Under the pieces are notes generated by a model, which had not been told where the DNA came from, made no database searches, and saw only the letters and a program-made list of their open reading frames with translations. Of a stretch of DNA of 64,000 nt, positions 1 to 7,054 are shown piece after piece (positions within the stretch are counted from its first letter, which is position 1; every line of letters begins with the position of its first letter). The DNA is from Gemmatimonadota bacterium (GTDB lineage Bacteria; Gemmatimonadota; Gemmatimonadetes; Gemmatimonadales; Gemmatimonadaceae). The DNA lies in assembly GCA_016714015.1 (NCBI GenBank), contig JADJNZ010000001.1:310001-374000 (forward strand). The letters run 5' to 3'. The position numbers were made by a program, and so were the translations under genes.

Positions 1-25
1 GAGCGAAATCAATGTCCGGTTGCAT
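1..25 (-). CDS. Start of a further cassette gene, cut by the window edge
   Basis: On the minus strand an ATG lies four bases after the GTTAGC box of the leftmost attC and opens a frame reading MQPDIDFA before the sequence ends. The spacing between the attC box and the ATG is like that of the neighbouring cassettes. Only eight codons are visible, so both the gene and its product are uncertain. Confidence 0.3.
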
Positions 26-28
26 CGG

Positions 29-160
29 GCTAACGTCAAGTTGTGCCGCGGCCGCTTTCATAAGATGCAGGTGGGCGGCCGCGCCGTACCGAAAGGTACG
101 ACAAGGCGCGGCCGCCCACCTGCTCCCCTAGACGGCCGTCGGTCACCAACTGCCGTTAGC
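29..160 (-). other. attC recombination site 1
   Basis: A 132-bp imperfect palindrome. On the plus strand it starts GCTAACGTCAAGTTG and ends CCAACTGCCGTTAGC. The outer GCTAAC/GTTAGC boxes and the inner AAGTTG/CAACT boxes match the R and L boxes of attC sites. The right arm carries two unpaired bases (a G and an A) against one in the left arm, which fits the minus-strand reading. The centre is a GC-rich hairpin built on GCGGCCGC. The stop codon TAA of the adjacent gene lies inside the right-hand box. Confidence 0.85.
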
Positions 161-713
161 TCGCGGGGCGCGTGCCCTTCGCCGGTCGAGGCACCCAGAC
201 CAAAGAGTCGATCGGGAGCAGGTTTGAACCGTCCCACCGATAGTAAGTCGACTGCATGGACCCGGCGACCGGAGCGTCCCACGCATGAGGAGGGTCGAGA
301 ATCAGGAGACTGCTCTCGATTGAAAACTCAGCGTCGAGGCTAAAGGATACATCGGACATATACACGCGGCCGGACACTGGTTCGACGATTGCGAACGACT
401 TGCACGCGGTGCCGCATCCCCAGGATACCAGCACAAAGCGACCGGCGAAGTTCGGTCCGGCCGCGACTCCATCCTGCAGAACGGTGCGAAAGCGGCGCGC
501 GCCCGGATTACTTGCGAGGTCGACTCGTCCGGCAGTGCGCGACGTTGCTGCGACCGCCGCGAAGTCACGTGCCCGAGGAGTGGGCGCCACAAGCGTGTCG
601 CGCAATAAGGCGTACTCGCACTCTTGACTGCTCGGATCGCACGCCGAGCTTACGCGCCCACAACCGGCGACGACGGAAGCGAATGCTAGAACTAGAAGGG
701 CGTGCGAAGTCAT
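156..713 (-). CDS. Cassette-borne lipoprotein, function unknown
   Basis: A 185-residue protein. I chose the ATG at 713 because it opens a lipoprotein signal peptide (MTSHALLVLAFASVVAGC, lipid-modified Cys18) and lies a few bases after the GTTAGC box of the upstream attC. A longer frame would translate through the attC. The mature part holds a Cys-containing motif, SWGCGTACKSFAIVEP, near residues 88-103, and ends in a Trp/Tyr-rich stretch. The stop codon is formed inside the next attC box, as is usual for cassettes. I do not recognise the family. It is probably anchored to the outer or inner membrane. No promoter of its own is visible, so expression would depend on read-through along the array. 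Confidence 0.75.
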   Translation of the reverse strand: MTSHALLVLAFASVVAGCGRVSSACDPSSQECEYALLRDTLVAPTPRARDFAAVAATSRTAGRVDLASNPGARRFRTVLQDGVAAGPNFAGRFVLVSWGCGTACKSFAIVEPVSGRVYMSDVSFSLDAEFSIESSLLILDPPHAWDAPVAGSMQSTYYRWDGSNLLPIDSLVWVPRPAKGTRPAS

Positions 714-723
714 TGTTCGTCGA

Positions 724-855
724 GCTAACGTCAAGTTGTGCCGCGGCCGCTTTCATAAAATGCAGGTGGGCGGCCGCGCCGTACCGAAAGGTACGACAGG
801 GCGCGGCCGCCCACCTGCTTCACTAGACGGCCGTCGGTCACCAACTGCCGTTAGC
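724..855 (-). other. attC recombination site 2
   Basis: A 132-bp imperfect palindrome almost identical to site 1, with outer GCTAAC/GTTAGC boxes, inner AAGTTG/CAACT boxes and the same GCGGCCGC-based stem. The near identity of sites 1 and 2 is expected for cassettes collected by one integrase and argues that this part of the array formed relatively recently. Confidence 0.87.
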
Positions 856-871
856 TGGCGGAGCGCCAAGC

Positions 872-1360
872 TCAGCCGATCTGAGTGCGGCGTGCCGCTA
901 GTTGTCGAAACGACGGGACACTGTCGATGAAGATCACGAACGGGGTACGCTGCCAGCCAAGTGAGGCCTGACCCAACCGCCCATGAACCTCGATGGTCTC
1001 GCCGAGGAGCTCGTGGACGTTGGCCGGGGGCACCACGAGTTGAACCTCTCGCCGCGCGCTGTCAGCACTCTCGTCCGTGGCGTCACACGGGGGTAGCGCG
1101 GCGGGAAGGAGCACAATCCATGACGTGTCGCGCGTGTCGATCGTGGGTGACTCTCCGTATCCCGGAGGACCGAGATGGACGCGCCGCTCCAGACGTCCGC
1201 GAAGCCTGGTCGCGAGACCAAGGCCGATCGCGCACGTGACTTCAGCGCCGCGGCCAGCCGAGGCACTTCCCTCACTGGCCAACTCAAGATTCGGGGGCCC
1301 CTCGCCAGCGCTACCGCATGCGCTCAGTGCGAGGATGAGCAGAAGCCGAGGGTTGAACAT
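872..1360 (-). CDS. Cassette-borne lipoprotein, function unknown
   Basis: A 162-residue protein. The frame stays open further upstream but would run through the attC. The ATG at 1360 opens a short lipoprotein signal peptide (MFNPRLLLILALSAC, Cys15) and lies about 27 bases after the preceding GTTAGC box, so it is the better start. The rest is acidic to neutral, with no transmembrane segment and no motif I recognise. It contains a stretch (IEVHGRLGQASLGW) typical of a beta-rich domain. The protein is likely surface- or periplasm-anchored. It is followed 17 bases later by the next attC. Confidence 0.7.
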   Translation of the reverse strand: MFNPRLLLILALSACGSAGEGPPNLELASEGSASAGRGAEVTCAIGLGLATRLRGRLERRVHLGPPGYGESPTIDTRDTSWIVLLPAALPPCDATDESADSARREVQLVVPPANVHELLGETIEVHGRLGQASLGWQRTPFVIFIDSVPSFRQLAARRTQIG

Positions 1361-1381
1361 GTACGAGGTATCCGTCGTCCA

Positions 1382-1513
1382 GCTAACGTCACGTTGTGCT
1401 GTGGCCGATTCAATCAATGCGGGTTGGCGGCCACGGCCGACCCTGAAGTACGATGAGGCCGGGGCCGCCAACCCGCTACCCCAGCCGGCCATCAGCACCA
1501 ACTGTCGTTAGGG
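1382..1513 (-). other. attC recombination site 3
   Basis: A 132-bp imperfect palindrome with outer GCTAAC/GTTAGGG boxes and inner ACGTTG/CAACTG boxes. The stem is built on GGGTTGGCGGCC / GGCCGCCAACCC, so it belongs to a second sub-type shared with site 4. The end of the neighbouring cassette gene reads into this site. Confidence 0.83.
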
Positions 1514-1922
1514 CGCGGCGCACAGACGGCAGCGCCATGAAGGCCACCGCGGCGACGCCGCCGGCCCAAGACCCCCAAAGCGGCAACGAGCTCATCTCGT
1601 ACCCGCGCGGATGAAACTCAGGAAAGTACCAACTGCGAAGCACAAACCACGCGAGCCACGCGCCCAGGAGGAACAGTGCCGGCGCAATGAGCGCCCTGGC
1701 ACGCGGCGCCATGAGCGAACCGGCCAAGACGAACACGAGGGCCTCGAGCGCGAGGCGGACGGCTTCCTGTCCATCTAGCGGAAGCACTGCCTCAAGCGTC
1801 GCCTGGCCGAGGCGTGTCTGGAGCCACCCTTGGACGCCCCGCGACGCGATGCCTGTCGCTCCGCATGAGCCGACGGCAGCGAGGGGACACAACAGCCAAC
1901 GAGCGGTGTGCGCGCTTAGCAT
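1476..1922 (-). CDS. Cassette-borne small membrane protein
   Basis: A 148-residue protein with an N-terminal hydrophobic segment and three more predicted membrane spans, around residues 55-75, 78-97 and 113-133. It has no motif I recognise. The start at 1922 lies 22 bases after the GTTAGGG box of the upstream attC. The last 12 or so codons (ending ALTTVGADGRLG) are encoded by the attC itself, so the C-terminus may be an accident of cassette capture. It is probably an inner-membrane protein of unknown role. Confidence 0.6.
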   Translation of the reverse strand: MLSAHTARWLLCPLAAVGSCGATGIASRGVQGWLQTRLGQATLEAVLPLDGQEAVRLALEALVFVLAGSLMAPRARALIAPALFLLGAWLAWFVLRSWYFPEFHPRGYEMSSLPLWGSWAGGVAAVAFMALPSVRRALTTVGADGRLG

Positions 1923-1944
1923 ACGATCGATGCCGGTCTCGTCG

Positions 1945-2079
1945 CCCTAACGTCAAGTTGTGCCGTGGCCGCTTCCATAAACTGCGGGTTGGCGGCCGCG
2001 CCGGTCCGTAAGGAACGATAAGGCGCGGCCGCCAACCCGCTACCCCAGCGCGGCCATCGGTCACCAACTGCCGTTATGC
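1945..2079 (-). other. attC recombination site 4
   Basis: A 135-bp imperfect palindrome with outer CCCTAAC/GTTATGC boxes, inner AAGTTG/CAACTG boxes and a GGGTTGGCGGCCGC stem shared with site 3. It separates the DUF3592 cassette from the small membrane protein cassette. Confidence 0.85.
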
Positions 2080-2526
2080 GGTCGCTGCGCCCGCAACCTG
2101 ATACAGGCTTACCCCGAAGAGGGCGAGCGCACCTGCGCACGATACCCACAGTTCAGTTGAGACGCCCGGCTCCAGCACAGAGTCGCGTGGAGAGCGTGGA
2201 TTGTAGGCGACGAGAACCGTGCGCCCCGGGCGATAGTCATCCGTGGTCCATCCAGCCATGAGTTCTCCGCGGTGCAGCCCATGGAACCGTACGCGCGTCC
2301 CGCGATACTCCTTGCCGTCGACTTCGAAGCGATAGGAGACCTCAGCCCAGCGCGCTCCCTCGGTGTCACTCTCGGTGCGCGATTGCAGAACACTGCCGCT
2401 CGCACGCGGCCACTCTTCCGCGTCGAGTGCTCGCCAGACGACGAAGGCATGCCAGCCGAAGTAGAGAACCGAGATCGAGAGCACGGCGGGCCACAGCCAG
2501 GGCACGCCGCCTACACTGCCGCTCAT
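2074..2526 (-). CDS. Cassette-borne DUF3592-like membrane protein
   Basis: A 150-residue protein with one membrane span near each end and a soluble beta-rich middle. The middle contains YRFEVDGKEYRG, a GWTTDDYRPGRTVLVAYNP stretch and a final hydrophobic helix. This layout (helix, a Y-x-Y-x-V-[ND]-G-x-x-Y strand pattern, then VxYNPxxP, helix) is that of DUF3592 proteins, whose function is unknown. I placed the start at 2526 because GAGG lies seven bases upstream and the signal helix then begins correctly. The longer frame would begin in the attC. The stop TAA is inside the next attC box. Confidence 0.7.
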   Translation of the reverse strand: MSGSVGGVPWLWPAVLSISVLYFGWHAFVVWRALDAEEWPRASGSVLQSRTESDTEGARWAEVSYRFEVDGKEYRGTRVRFHGLHRGELMAGWTTDDYRPGRTVLVAYNPRSPRDSVLEPGVSTELWVSCAGALALFGVSLYQVAGAATA

Positions 2527-2556
2527 GCTACCCTCACTGCGATAGGTCTCCGAGCC

Positions 2557-2694
2557 GCATAACGTTTGCTTCTGCTGTGAACGCTTCAATAGAAAGCAGT
2601 TGCAGGGCGGCCGCTAGACCTTAGTTCGCTCCATAGGCGGCCGCCCTGCAACTGCATCCGCACCCGCGTTCATCAGCAGCAAGCGTCGTTAGGT
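2557..2694 (-). other. attC recombination site 5
   Basis: A 138-bp imperfect palindrome with outer GCATAAC/GTTAGGT boxes. The arms are TTGCTTCTGCTG-TGAACGC and GCGTTCATCAGCAGCAAGC, and the stem is GTTGCAGGGCGGCCGC. The right arm has an extra G and an extra A relative to the left arm, which places the L'' box on the right and the cassette direction on the minus strand. It is more diverged than sites 1-4. Confidence 0.8.
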
Positions 2695-2733
2695 GCCGGC
2701 CGCGCCAATCCCTGAGTCCCGCGGCTCTAAGCG

Positions 2734-5190
2734 TCAGTTTGCCCGCAGAGCGATTGATGGCTCGACTTGCGCGGCTCTGCTGGCACGCCAGTAAGCGATG
2801 GCGAGTGCAAGAGAACCGATCAGTCCAGCCACGGCAAATACTAGCCATACTGGGGCTTGGGCCACGGTGGCTGCGGTGGCGTGCGAATCCTCGCGCAGAA
2901 GGAATTGCATCGCTGGTCCGCTCAGCACGAAGCCCACCATCGCGACGACGATCCCGGCAGCAGCGACACGCAGTGTGTCGAGACAGACACGCCAAATGAT
3001 CATGTGGGCCGGCGATCCGAGCGCGCGGCGGATGCCAATCTCCCGAGTTCGCGCATGAAGTGTCTCGTCTACCGCGGTCGCCACAGCGAGAAGCGCAAGA
3101 AGAGCGCCGAGGACGCCGAAGAGCCCGAGCACAAGTGCCTCAAACCTCGCTTCCTCGAGGCGGCCTTTCCTATCGACGAATGCACTGAGCGGCCCATTAA
3201 ACTCTGGGCGCTCGCCAGGAGCGACTTCCGCGATAATCTGCTCGAACACGCGGGCCGCGCGAGCAGGCGTGCCATTCGACGCCACCGCAATCGAGAATCC
3301 GGAGTTGGAAAGCGGCGCGAGCAAAGCAGCGGGCGCGGACTGGCTGAGTGGACGATACATCAACGGGAAGCGAGTACCTTCGAGCTCCCACTCCAGCGCT
3401 AGCGGATGAACCGGCTGACTGCTCGCCACGATGCCCACAACTGTCATCCAAGGGAGTGTGCTTGCTCGTCCTCCGAGTCTGAGCGACTTGCCGATGGGCT
3501 CTTCGTCACCCCAGAGCGCTCTAGCCGCGCGCTCATCAAGAATGACGACCGGATCACTTCCCTCGGAATCGGACGAGTCGAAGACTCGCCCTTTTCGCAA
3601 GGAGATGCCCATGACATTGAAGTACTCCTGATTCACGTCGACCGAGAGAACCGGCAACACCATCGGGTCCTGAGCGGGCAGAACCCGCTCGGGAATCTGA
3701 ATGGGAGATTCGGTTTGAAGTGCGAGCCGATGCGGATAGGTTGTGCCCCAAACGGCCACGGCCGACGCATTCAGTGACTGACGCGCTCGCTCCGCGACGT
3801 CACCAGCGATCGCCCGCACTCGTGCAGGGTCCTGGAACTCCTCGGCGCCAAGCCCAATGGTCGCGAAGCTGACTTCTCTGTGGGCGTATCCAAGATCGAT
3901 GCGACTGACCTCCGCGAACGCCATGCCGATTGCTGCTGCGATGAGGAGAAAGAACAGGGTAGTTCCCACCTGTAACCCAAGAAACAGCCGTCGCAACCGG
4001 CTCGCTCCTGGACTTCCAGCCGAGCCAGACATACGCAGTGCGACCGCCGGCTCGATTCTGTTAAGCGCAAGCAAGGGGGCAAGCGCGAGCGCACCAGTGA
4101 TTAAGAGCAGAGCAACACCAAGAGCCAGCAACCACGTCAAGTCAAAGCTGACATGTGCGTCGGCGAACGGGCCTCCGAGCAGGGCCCGCATTGCGCCAGT
4201 TGACGCGGCAGCGAGTCCGAGGCCCACCAAGAGACTGAAGGCCACAAGCAGAAGAATCTCGAGCGACGCGTGGCGCGCCAAACGGGAGAATGGCGCGCCC
4301 AGCGTGACTCGAAGTGCATTCGCGAACAGGTTGCGCTCTGCACGTAGCATCATCGCGCTTGACACGTTGACTAGCACCAGCACGACCACGGCGGCGATGC
4401 CAACCAAAATGACTCGAACGCGCCTTCCGATGCGCGGCCGGAAGTGCTCGGCGAGCGAGGTGGCCTGCGTTGAGGTTCGCACGCCAGGATCGCTTGGCGC
4501 GGAAGCTACTGCGGCGGCAACACCCTCAAACAGCCGTTCAATTTCCTCAGCGGAGCGTCCGGCCGAGTCGCGCACAATGAGATCAACTGTGCGCCCGCCG
4601 ACACCCTCGAACCTGCTCCTTCCTAGTCGCCACGCGTCGACACCTAGTGGGTACTCAGATCCATTCGGCATCACGCCAACAACCGCCAGCTTGCGATCAC
4701 CGACGGTGATGTATTGTCCCACTGCAGTCGTGCTCGGGAAGAGTTCTTCACGCAAGCGCGACGACAGTACGACGACGTCCTCTTCCTCTTGAGTGCGGGG
4801 CAGCCTCCCTTCGAGCGCCGAGAGTCCAAGCACTCCGAAGAACTGCGGCTCAACGAGCGCGACGTCGGCGATGCTACTATCGCGAGACTCAACGATTTTC
4901 TCTTCGGAGGTCGCGTACCAAGTGATGGCGATGCGAGGCACGGCGCCGTCGCGAGCCGCGGTTGCCTCGCGCTCAGTCCACTGTCGCGGGACGTTATTGT
5001 CGCGAAGTATCAGCGCAAATAGCTGCTCAGGCGCAGCCCAGGGTAGTCGACGGAAGACAGTTGCCTGGAGGAGTCCGATCACAAACACGACTCCCGCGAG
5101 GCCTACGCCAAGCACCAGCGAGAATCCAATGGCGAACCGGGGATTACGTCGCATCGATCGGACAATCTCGGAAAGCTCCGGCAAACTCAC
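2734..5190 (-). CDS. FtsX/MacB-type permease (ADOP-like), cassette-borne
   Basis: An 818-residue protein. A basic N-terminus is followed by a membrane span (residues about 20-42), a large periplasmic MacB-type core domain and a three-span FtsX block around residues 260-380. A second core domain and a second three-span FtsX block occupy the C-terminal part. This duplicated layout without an ATPase domain matches the orphan permeases called ADOP, related to the MacB efflux permease. The substrate is unknown and an unlinked ATPase would be needed. The start is GTG at 5190, with GGAG 11 bases upstream. It is an unusually long gene for an integron cassette. It occupies the first cassette position, where expression from an attI-proximal promoter would be strongest. 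Confidence 0.8.
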   Translation of the reverse strand: MSLPELSEIVRSMRRNPRFAIGFSLVLGVGLAGVVFVIGLLQATVFRRLPWAAPEQLFALILRDNNVPRQWTEREATAARDGAVPRIAITWYATSEEKIVESRDSSIADVALVEPQFFGVLGLSALEGRLPRTQEEEDVVVLSSRLREELFPSTTAVGQYITVGDRKLAVVGVMPNGSEYPLGVDAWRLGRSRFEGVGGRTVDLIVRDSAGRSAEEIERLFEGVAAAVASAPSDPGVRTSTQATSLAEHFRPRIGRRVRVILVGIAAVVVLVLVNVSSAMMLRAERNLFANALRVTLGAPFSRLARHASLEILLLVAFSLLVGLGLAAASTGAMRALLGGPFADAHVSFDLTWLLALGVALLLITGALALAPLLALNRIEPAVALRMSGSAGSPGASRLRRLFLGLQVGTTLFFLLIAAAIGMAFAEVSRIDLGYAHREVSFATIGLGAEEFQDPARVRAIAGDVAERARQSLNASAVAVWGTTYPHRLALQTESPIQIPERVLPAQDPMVLPVLSVDVNQEYFNVMGISLRKGRVFDSSDSEGSDPVVILDERAARALWGDEEPIGKSLRLGGRASTLPWMTVVGIVASSQPVHPLALEWELEGTRFPLMYRPLSQSAPAALLAPLSNSGFSIAVASNGTPARAARVFEQIIAEVAPGERPEFNGPLSAFVDRKGRLEEARFEALVLGLFGVLGALLALLAVATAVDETLHARTREIGIRRALGSPAHMIIWRVCLDTLRVAAAGIVVAMVGFVLSGPAMQFLLREDSHATAATVAQAPVWLVFAVAGLIGSLALAIAYWRASRAAQVEPSIALRAN

Positions 5191-5536
5191 AGTTGGCGCG
5201 CTCCAGATGGAGTGAAAGAGCTCACGAGACTGTCCGACAACAAGCGATGGTACTCACGGCGCTCTCGCAAGGTGGGCTCCGGGACCTAACGTGTATTAGA
5301 CTGACCTGCCTAACCCAATATCTCCTGATTAGGCAGGTCCGAGTATTCAGGCATTGAGAATCTTGGACGCGGACCCATGCGTCGCAAGTACCACGTGCGC
5401 CGTCGCCTATCCCGCGTTCGCTCAGCTGATCCTTAAGTACGTTCTCAGGAATACTCCGACCTGAATGTTCCGCCGCGCAGGGCGGGGCGGAAACGTCACT
5501 CCTCGCGGCTACTCGCGCGCAAGTCGCCTGCGCCGC
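5191..5536. other. Gene-free edge of the cassette array
   Basis: No supported gene in about 350 bp. It holds the leader of the permease cassette, the array-edge junction ACCTAAC (minus strand GTTAGGT, 5284-5290, a perfect GTTRRRY box), an 11-bp perfect hairpin at 5303-5339, and a wider inverted repeat GGTCCGAGTATTC (5336-5348) / GGAATACTCCGACC (5448-5461). Nothing here translates into an integrase fragment that I can recognise. Confidence 0.6.
5303..5339. repeat. Perfect 11-bp inverted repeat at the array edge
   Basis: GACCTGCCTAA at 5303-5313 pairs perfectly with TTAGGCAGGTC at 5329-5339 around a 15-base loop. On the minus strand the arms contain GCCTAA and GTTAGGC, which resemble attC/attI R boxes, but the element is far too short for a normal attC. 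It may be an attI remnant, a miniature attC, or a terminator for the M20 gene on the minus strand. Confidence 0.55.
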
Positions 5537-7054
5537 CTACCGCCCCACCGCCAACGCCTCCGCGATCCCCGTCACGAACCGCACCCCGAACCCGAACGCC
5601 GCGAGCGGCAACCGCTCGTCGTTCCCGTGCATCGCCTCCTCGACCGGCATCTCGAGCGGGAACGGCAGCAGCCCGTACGCCTTGATGCCGGCGCGGCGAA
5701 GATCGGCCGAGTCTGTCGCACCGGTCGAGAGATAGGGCACCACCGTGATCGTCGGGTCGACGCGCCTGGCCGCGCGCTCGACGGCCGCGAAGAACTCGTT
5801 CTCCGCACTCATCGCCGGCGAATCCTCCCCACGGCTCGTGATTGCGAACTTCACCATCGGATCGCCAACGGCCCGCACCAACCGCGCTACAGTCGAATCG
5901 ATCGACTGACCCGGCAGCGTCCGCACGTTCAACGTCGCCACCGCCTCGCGTGGGATCACGTTCGACCGGATCCCGCCCCCGACGATCGTCGCCGAGATGC
6001 CGGTCCGCAGCACCGCGTCGAAGGTCGGCGTCGCGCGCAGCACCTCGGCGCCGCGCGCCACGCGCGCCGCATCGCCCGAGGAGACATCGGTCATCGCCGT
6101 GGCCTCGCGCGCATCAGGCCACACCGCCGCGAGCGACTTGAAGAAGCGCGTCGTCACCGGCGTGAGCACCGCCGGCTCGCGGTGCGCGCCGATCGCGGCG
6201 AGCGCACGACCCAGCCGCACGATCGCGTTCCCCTCGAGCGGGATGCTCGCGTGCCCGTCCGGGCCGCTCGCGGTCACGGTCACCACATGCGACACCTTCT
6301 CGGCCATCTGCAGCGCGACGTACCGCTTGCCGTTGGGCATGATGCGCGTGCGGCCGCCCTCGTTCAGCGCATACTCGGCGCGGATGGCGTCGGGGTGGTT
6401 CTTGAGGAGCCACCCCATCCCGTAGTCGCCGCCAGCCTCCTCGTCGGCGTTGGCCACGTAGATCACGTCGCGCGTGAGCACCTGGCCGGCCTTCACGCGG
6501 CGCTGGAGGGCGAGCATCGCCTGAAGGTTGGCGATGAGCATCCCCTTGTCGTCGATCGCGCCGCGGCCGTAGAGCACGCCGTCCCGCACCTCGGCGGCGA
6601 AGGGGTCGGCGGTCCACTGCTCACGCACGACGCCGACGACGTCCATGTGCCCCATGAGGATCACGGGGGACTTGGCGGTGGGGCCCTGCACGCCGCGGAT
6701 GCGGGCGACCACGGCGCCGCGGCCGGGGGCGCTCTCGTAGACGCGGGACTCGATGCCGGCCTGCTTGAAGAGGGAGTCGAGGAAGCGGGCGGTGGCGAGC
6801 TCGTTGCCGGGGGGGTTCACCGTGTTGATGCGGATCATCGCCTGCAGCTGGGCCGTGGCTTCCCGGAGGATCGCATCCTCTGACGGGGACTGGGCGTTCG
6901 CTTGTCCACCCAACAGCAACAGACTACCACAGAGGACACAGAGGGCACGGAGAAGGGCGGAGAAGGACTTGAGGGGGCTTCCTCCGCCGTTCTCTGTGTA
7001 CTCTGTGCCCTCTGTGGTGAACGCCGTTGCCCTTCCCCGCACCGCCGTGCTCAC
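5537..7054 (-). CDS. M20-family metallopeptidase, exported
   Basis: A 505-residue zinc peptidase of the M20 (ArgE/DapE/CPG2) family. Metal and catalytic residues are visible: H136 and D138 in MGHMDV, D168/D169 in GAIDDKG, and E205/E206 in NADEEAGG. A dimerisation domain begins near DGHASIPLEGNA. It probably releases amino acids from dipeptides or N-acyl substrates outside the cytoplasm. The start is GTG at 7054, overlapping the stop of the upstream aminotransferase gene (GTGA), so translation is probably coupled. The signal peptide (residues about 28-54, ending QANA before Q55) is odd because residues about 13-43 are encoded by a dispersed CACAGAG palindrome. Confidence 0.9.
   Translation of the reverse strand: MSTAVRGRATAFTTEGTEYTENGGGSPLKSFSALLRALCVLCGSLLLLGGQANAQSPSEDAILREATAQLQAMIRINTVNPPGNELATARFLDSLFKQAGIESRVYESAPGRGAVVARIRGVQGPTAKSPVILMGHMDVVGVVREQWTADPFAAEVRDGVLYGRGAIDDKGMLIANLQAMLALQRRVKAGQVLTRDVIYVANADEEAGGDYGMGWLLKNHPDAIRAEYALNEGGRTRIMPNGKRYVALQMAEKVSHVVTVTASGPDGHASIPLEGNAIVRLGRALAAIGAHREPAVLTPVTTRFFKSLAAVWPDAREATAMTDVSSGDAARVARGAEVLRATPTFDAVLRTGISATIVGGGIRSNVIPREAVATLNVRTLPGQSIDSTVARLVRAVGDPMVKFAITSRGEDSPAMSAENEFFAAVERAARRVDPTITVVPYLSTGATDSADLRRAGIKAYGLLPFPLEMPVEEAMHGNDERLPLAAFGFGVRFVTGIAEALAVGR
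6926..7018. repeat. Dispersed CACAGAG palindrome, copy A (inside a coding region)
   Basis: ACCACAGAGGACACAGAGGG and CCCTCTGTGGT-type arms face each other around a short CCTCCGCC-containing centre. Copies B (14233-14373) and C (18883-19023) share the arms and are intergenic. This copy is shorter and lies wholly within the first 43 codons of the M20 peptidase gene, in frame. Confidence 0.85.

Larger units (their letters stand above)
1..5290 (-). mobile_element. Integron-type gene cassette array without a visible integrase
   Basis: Five imperfect palindromes of 132-138 bp, each bounded by TAAC and GTTA boxes, alternate with single genes that all point to the minus strand. Most of these genes start shortly after a GTTA box and end in or near the next TAAC box, the arrangement of integron cassettes. 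Cassette boundaries on the minus strand fall near 5290, 2563, 1951, 1387, 729 and 34. This gives cassettes of about 2.7 kb and then 0.56-0.70 kb, the usual cassette size. The attC sites resemble one another closely, as in sedentary chromosomal integrons. No intI gene lies between the array edge and the M20 peptidase gene at 5537, so within the window this is a CALIN-like cluster. The array continues past the left edge. Confidence 0.85.

Noticed and set aside
5291..5536. Possible integrase remnant at the array edge
   Set aside because: I translated the region by eye in several frames and saw no tyrosine-recombinase motif, so I report only the repeats.
5465..6883. Long plus-strand frame of 472 codons opposite the M20 peptidase gene
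   Set aside because: It is Arg/His/Gly-rich and has no recognisable domain. It is the shadow of the GC-rich minus-strand gene, which has all catalytic motifs.
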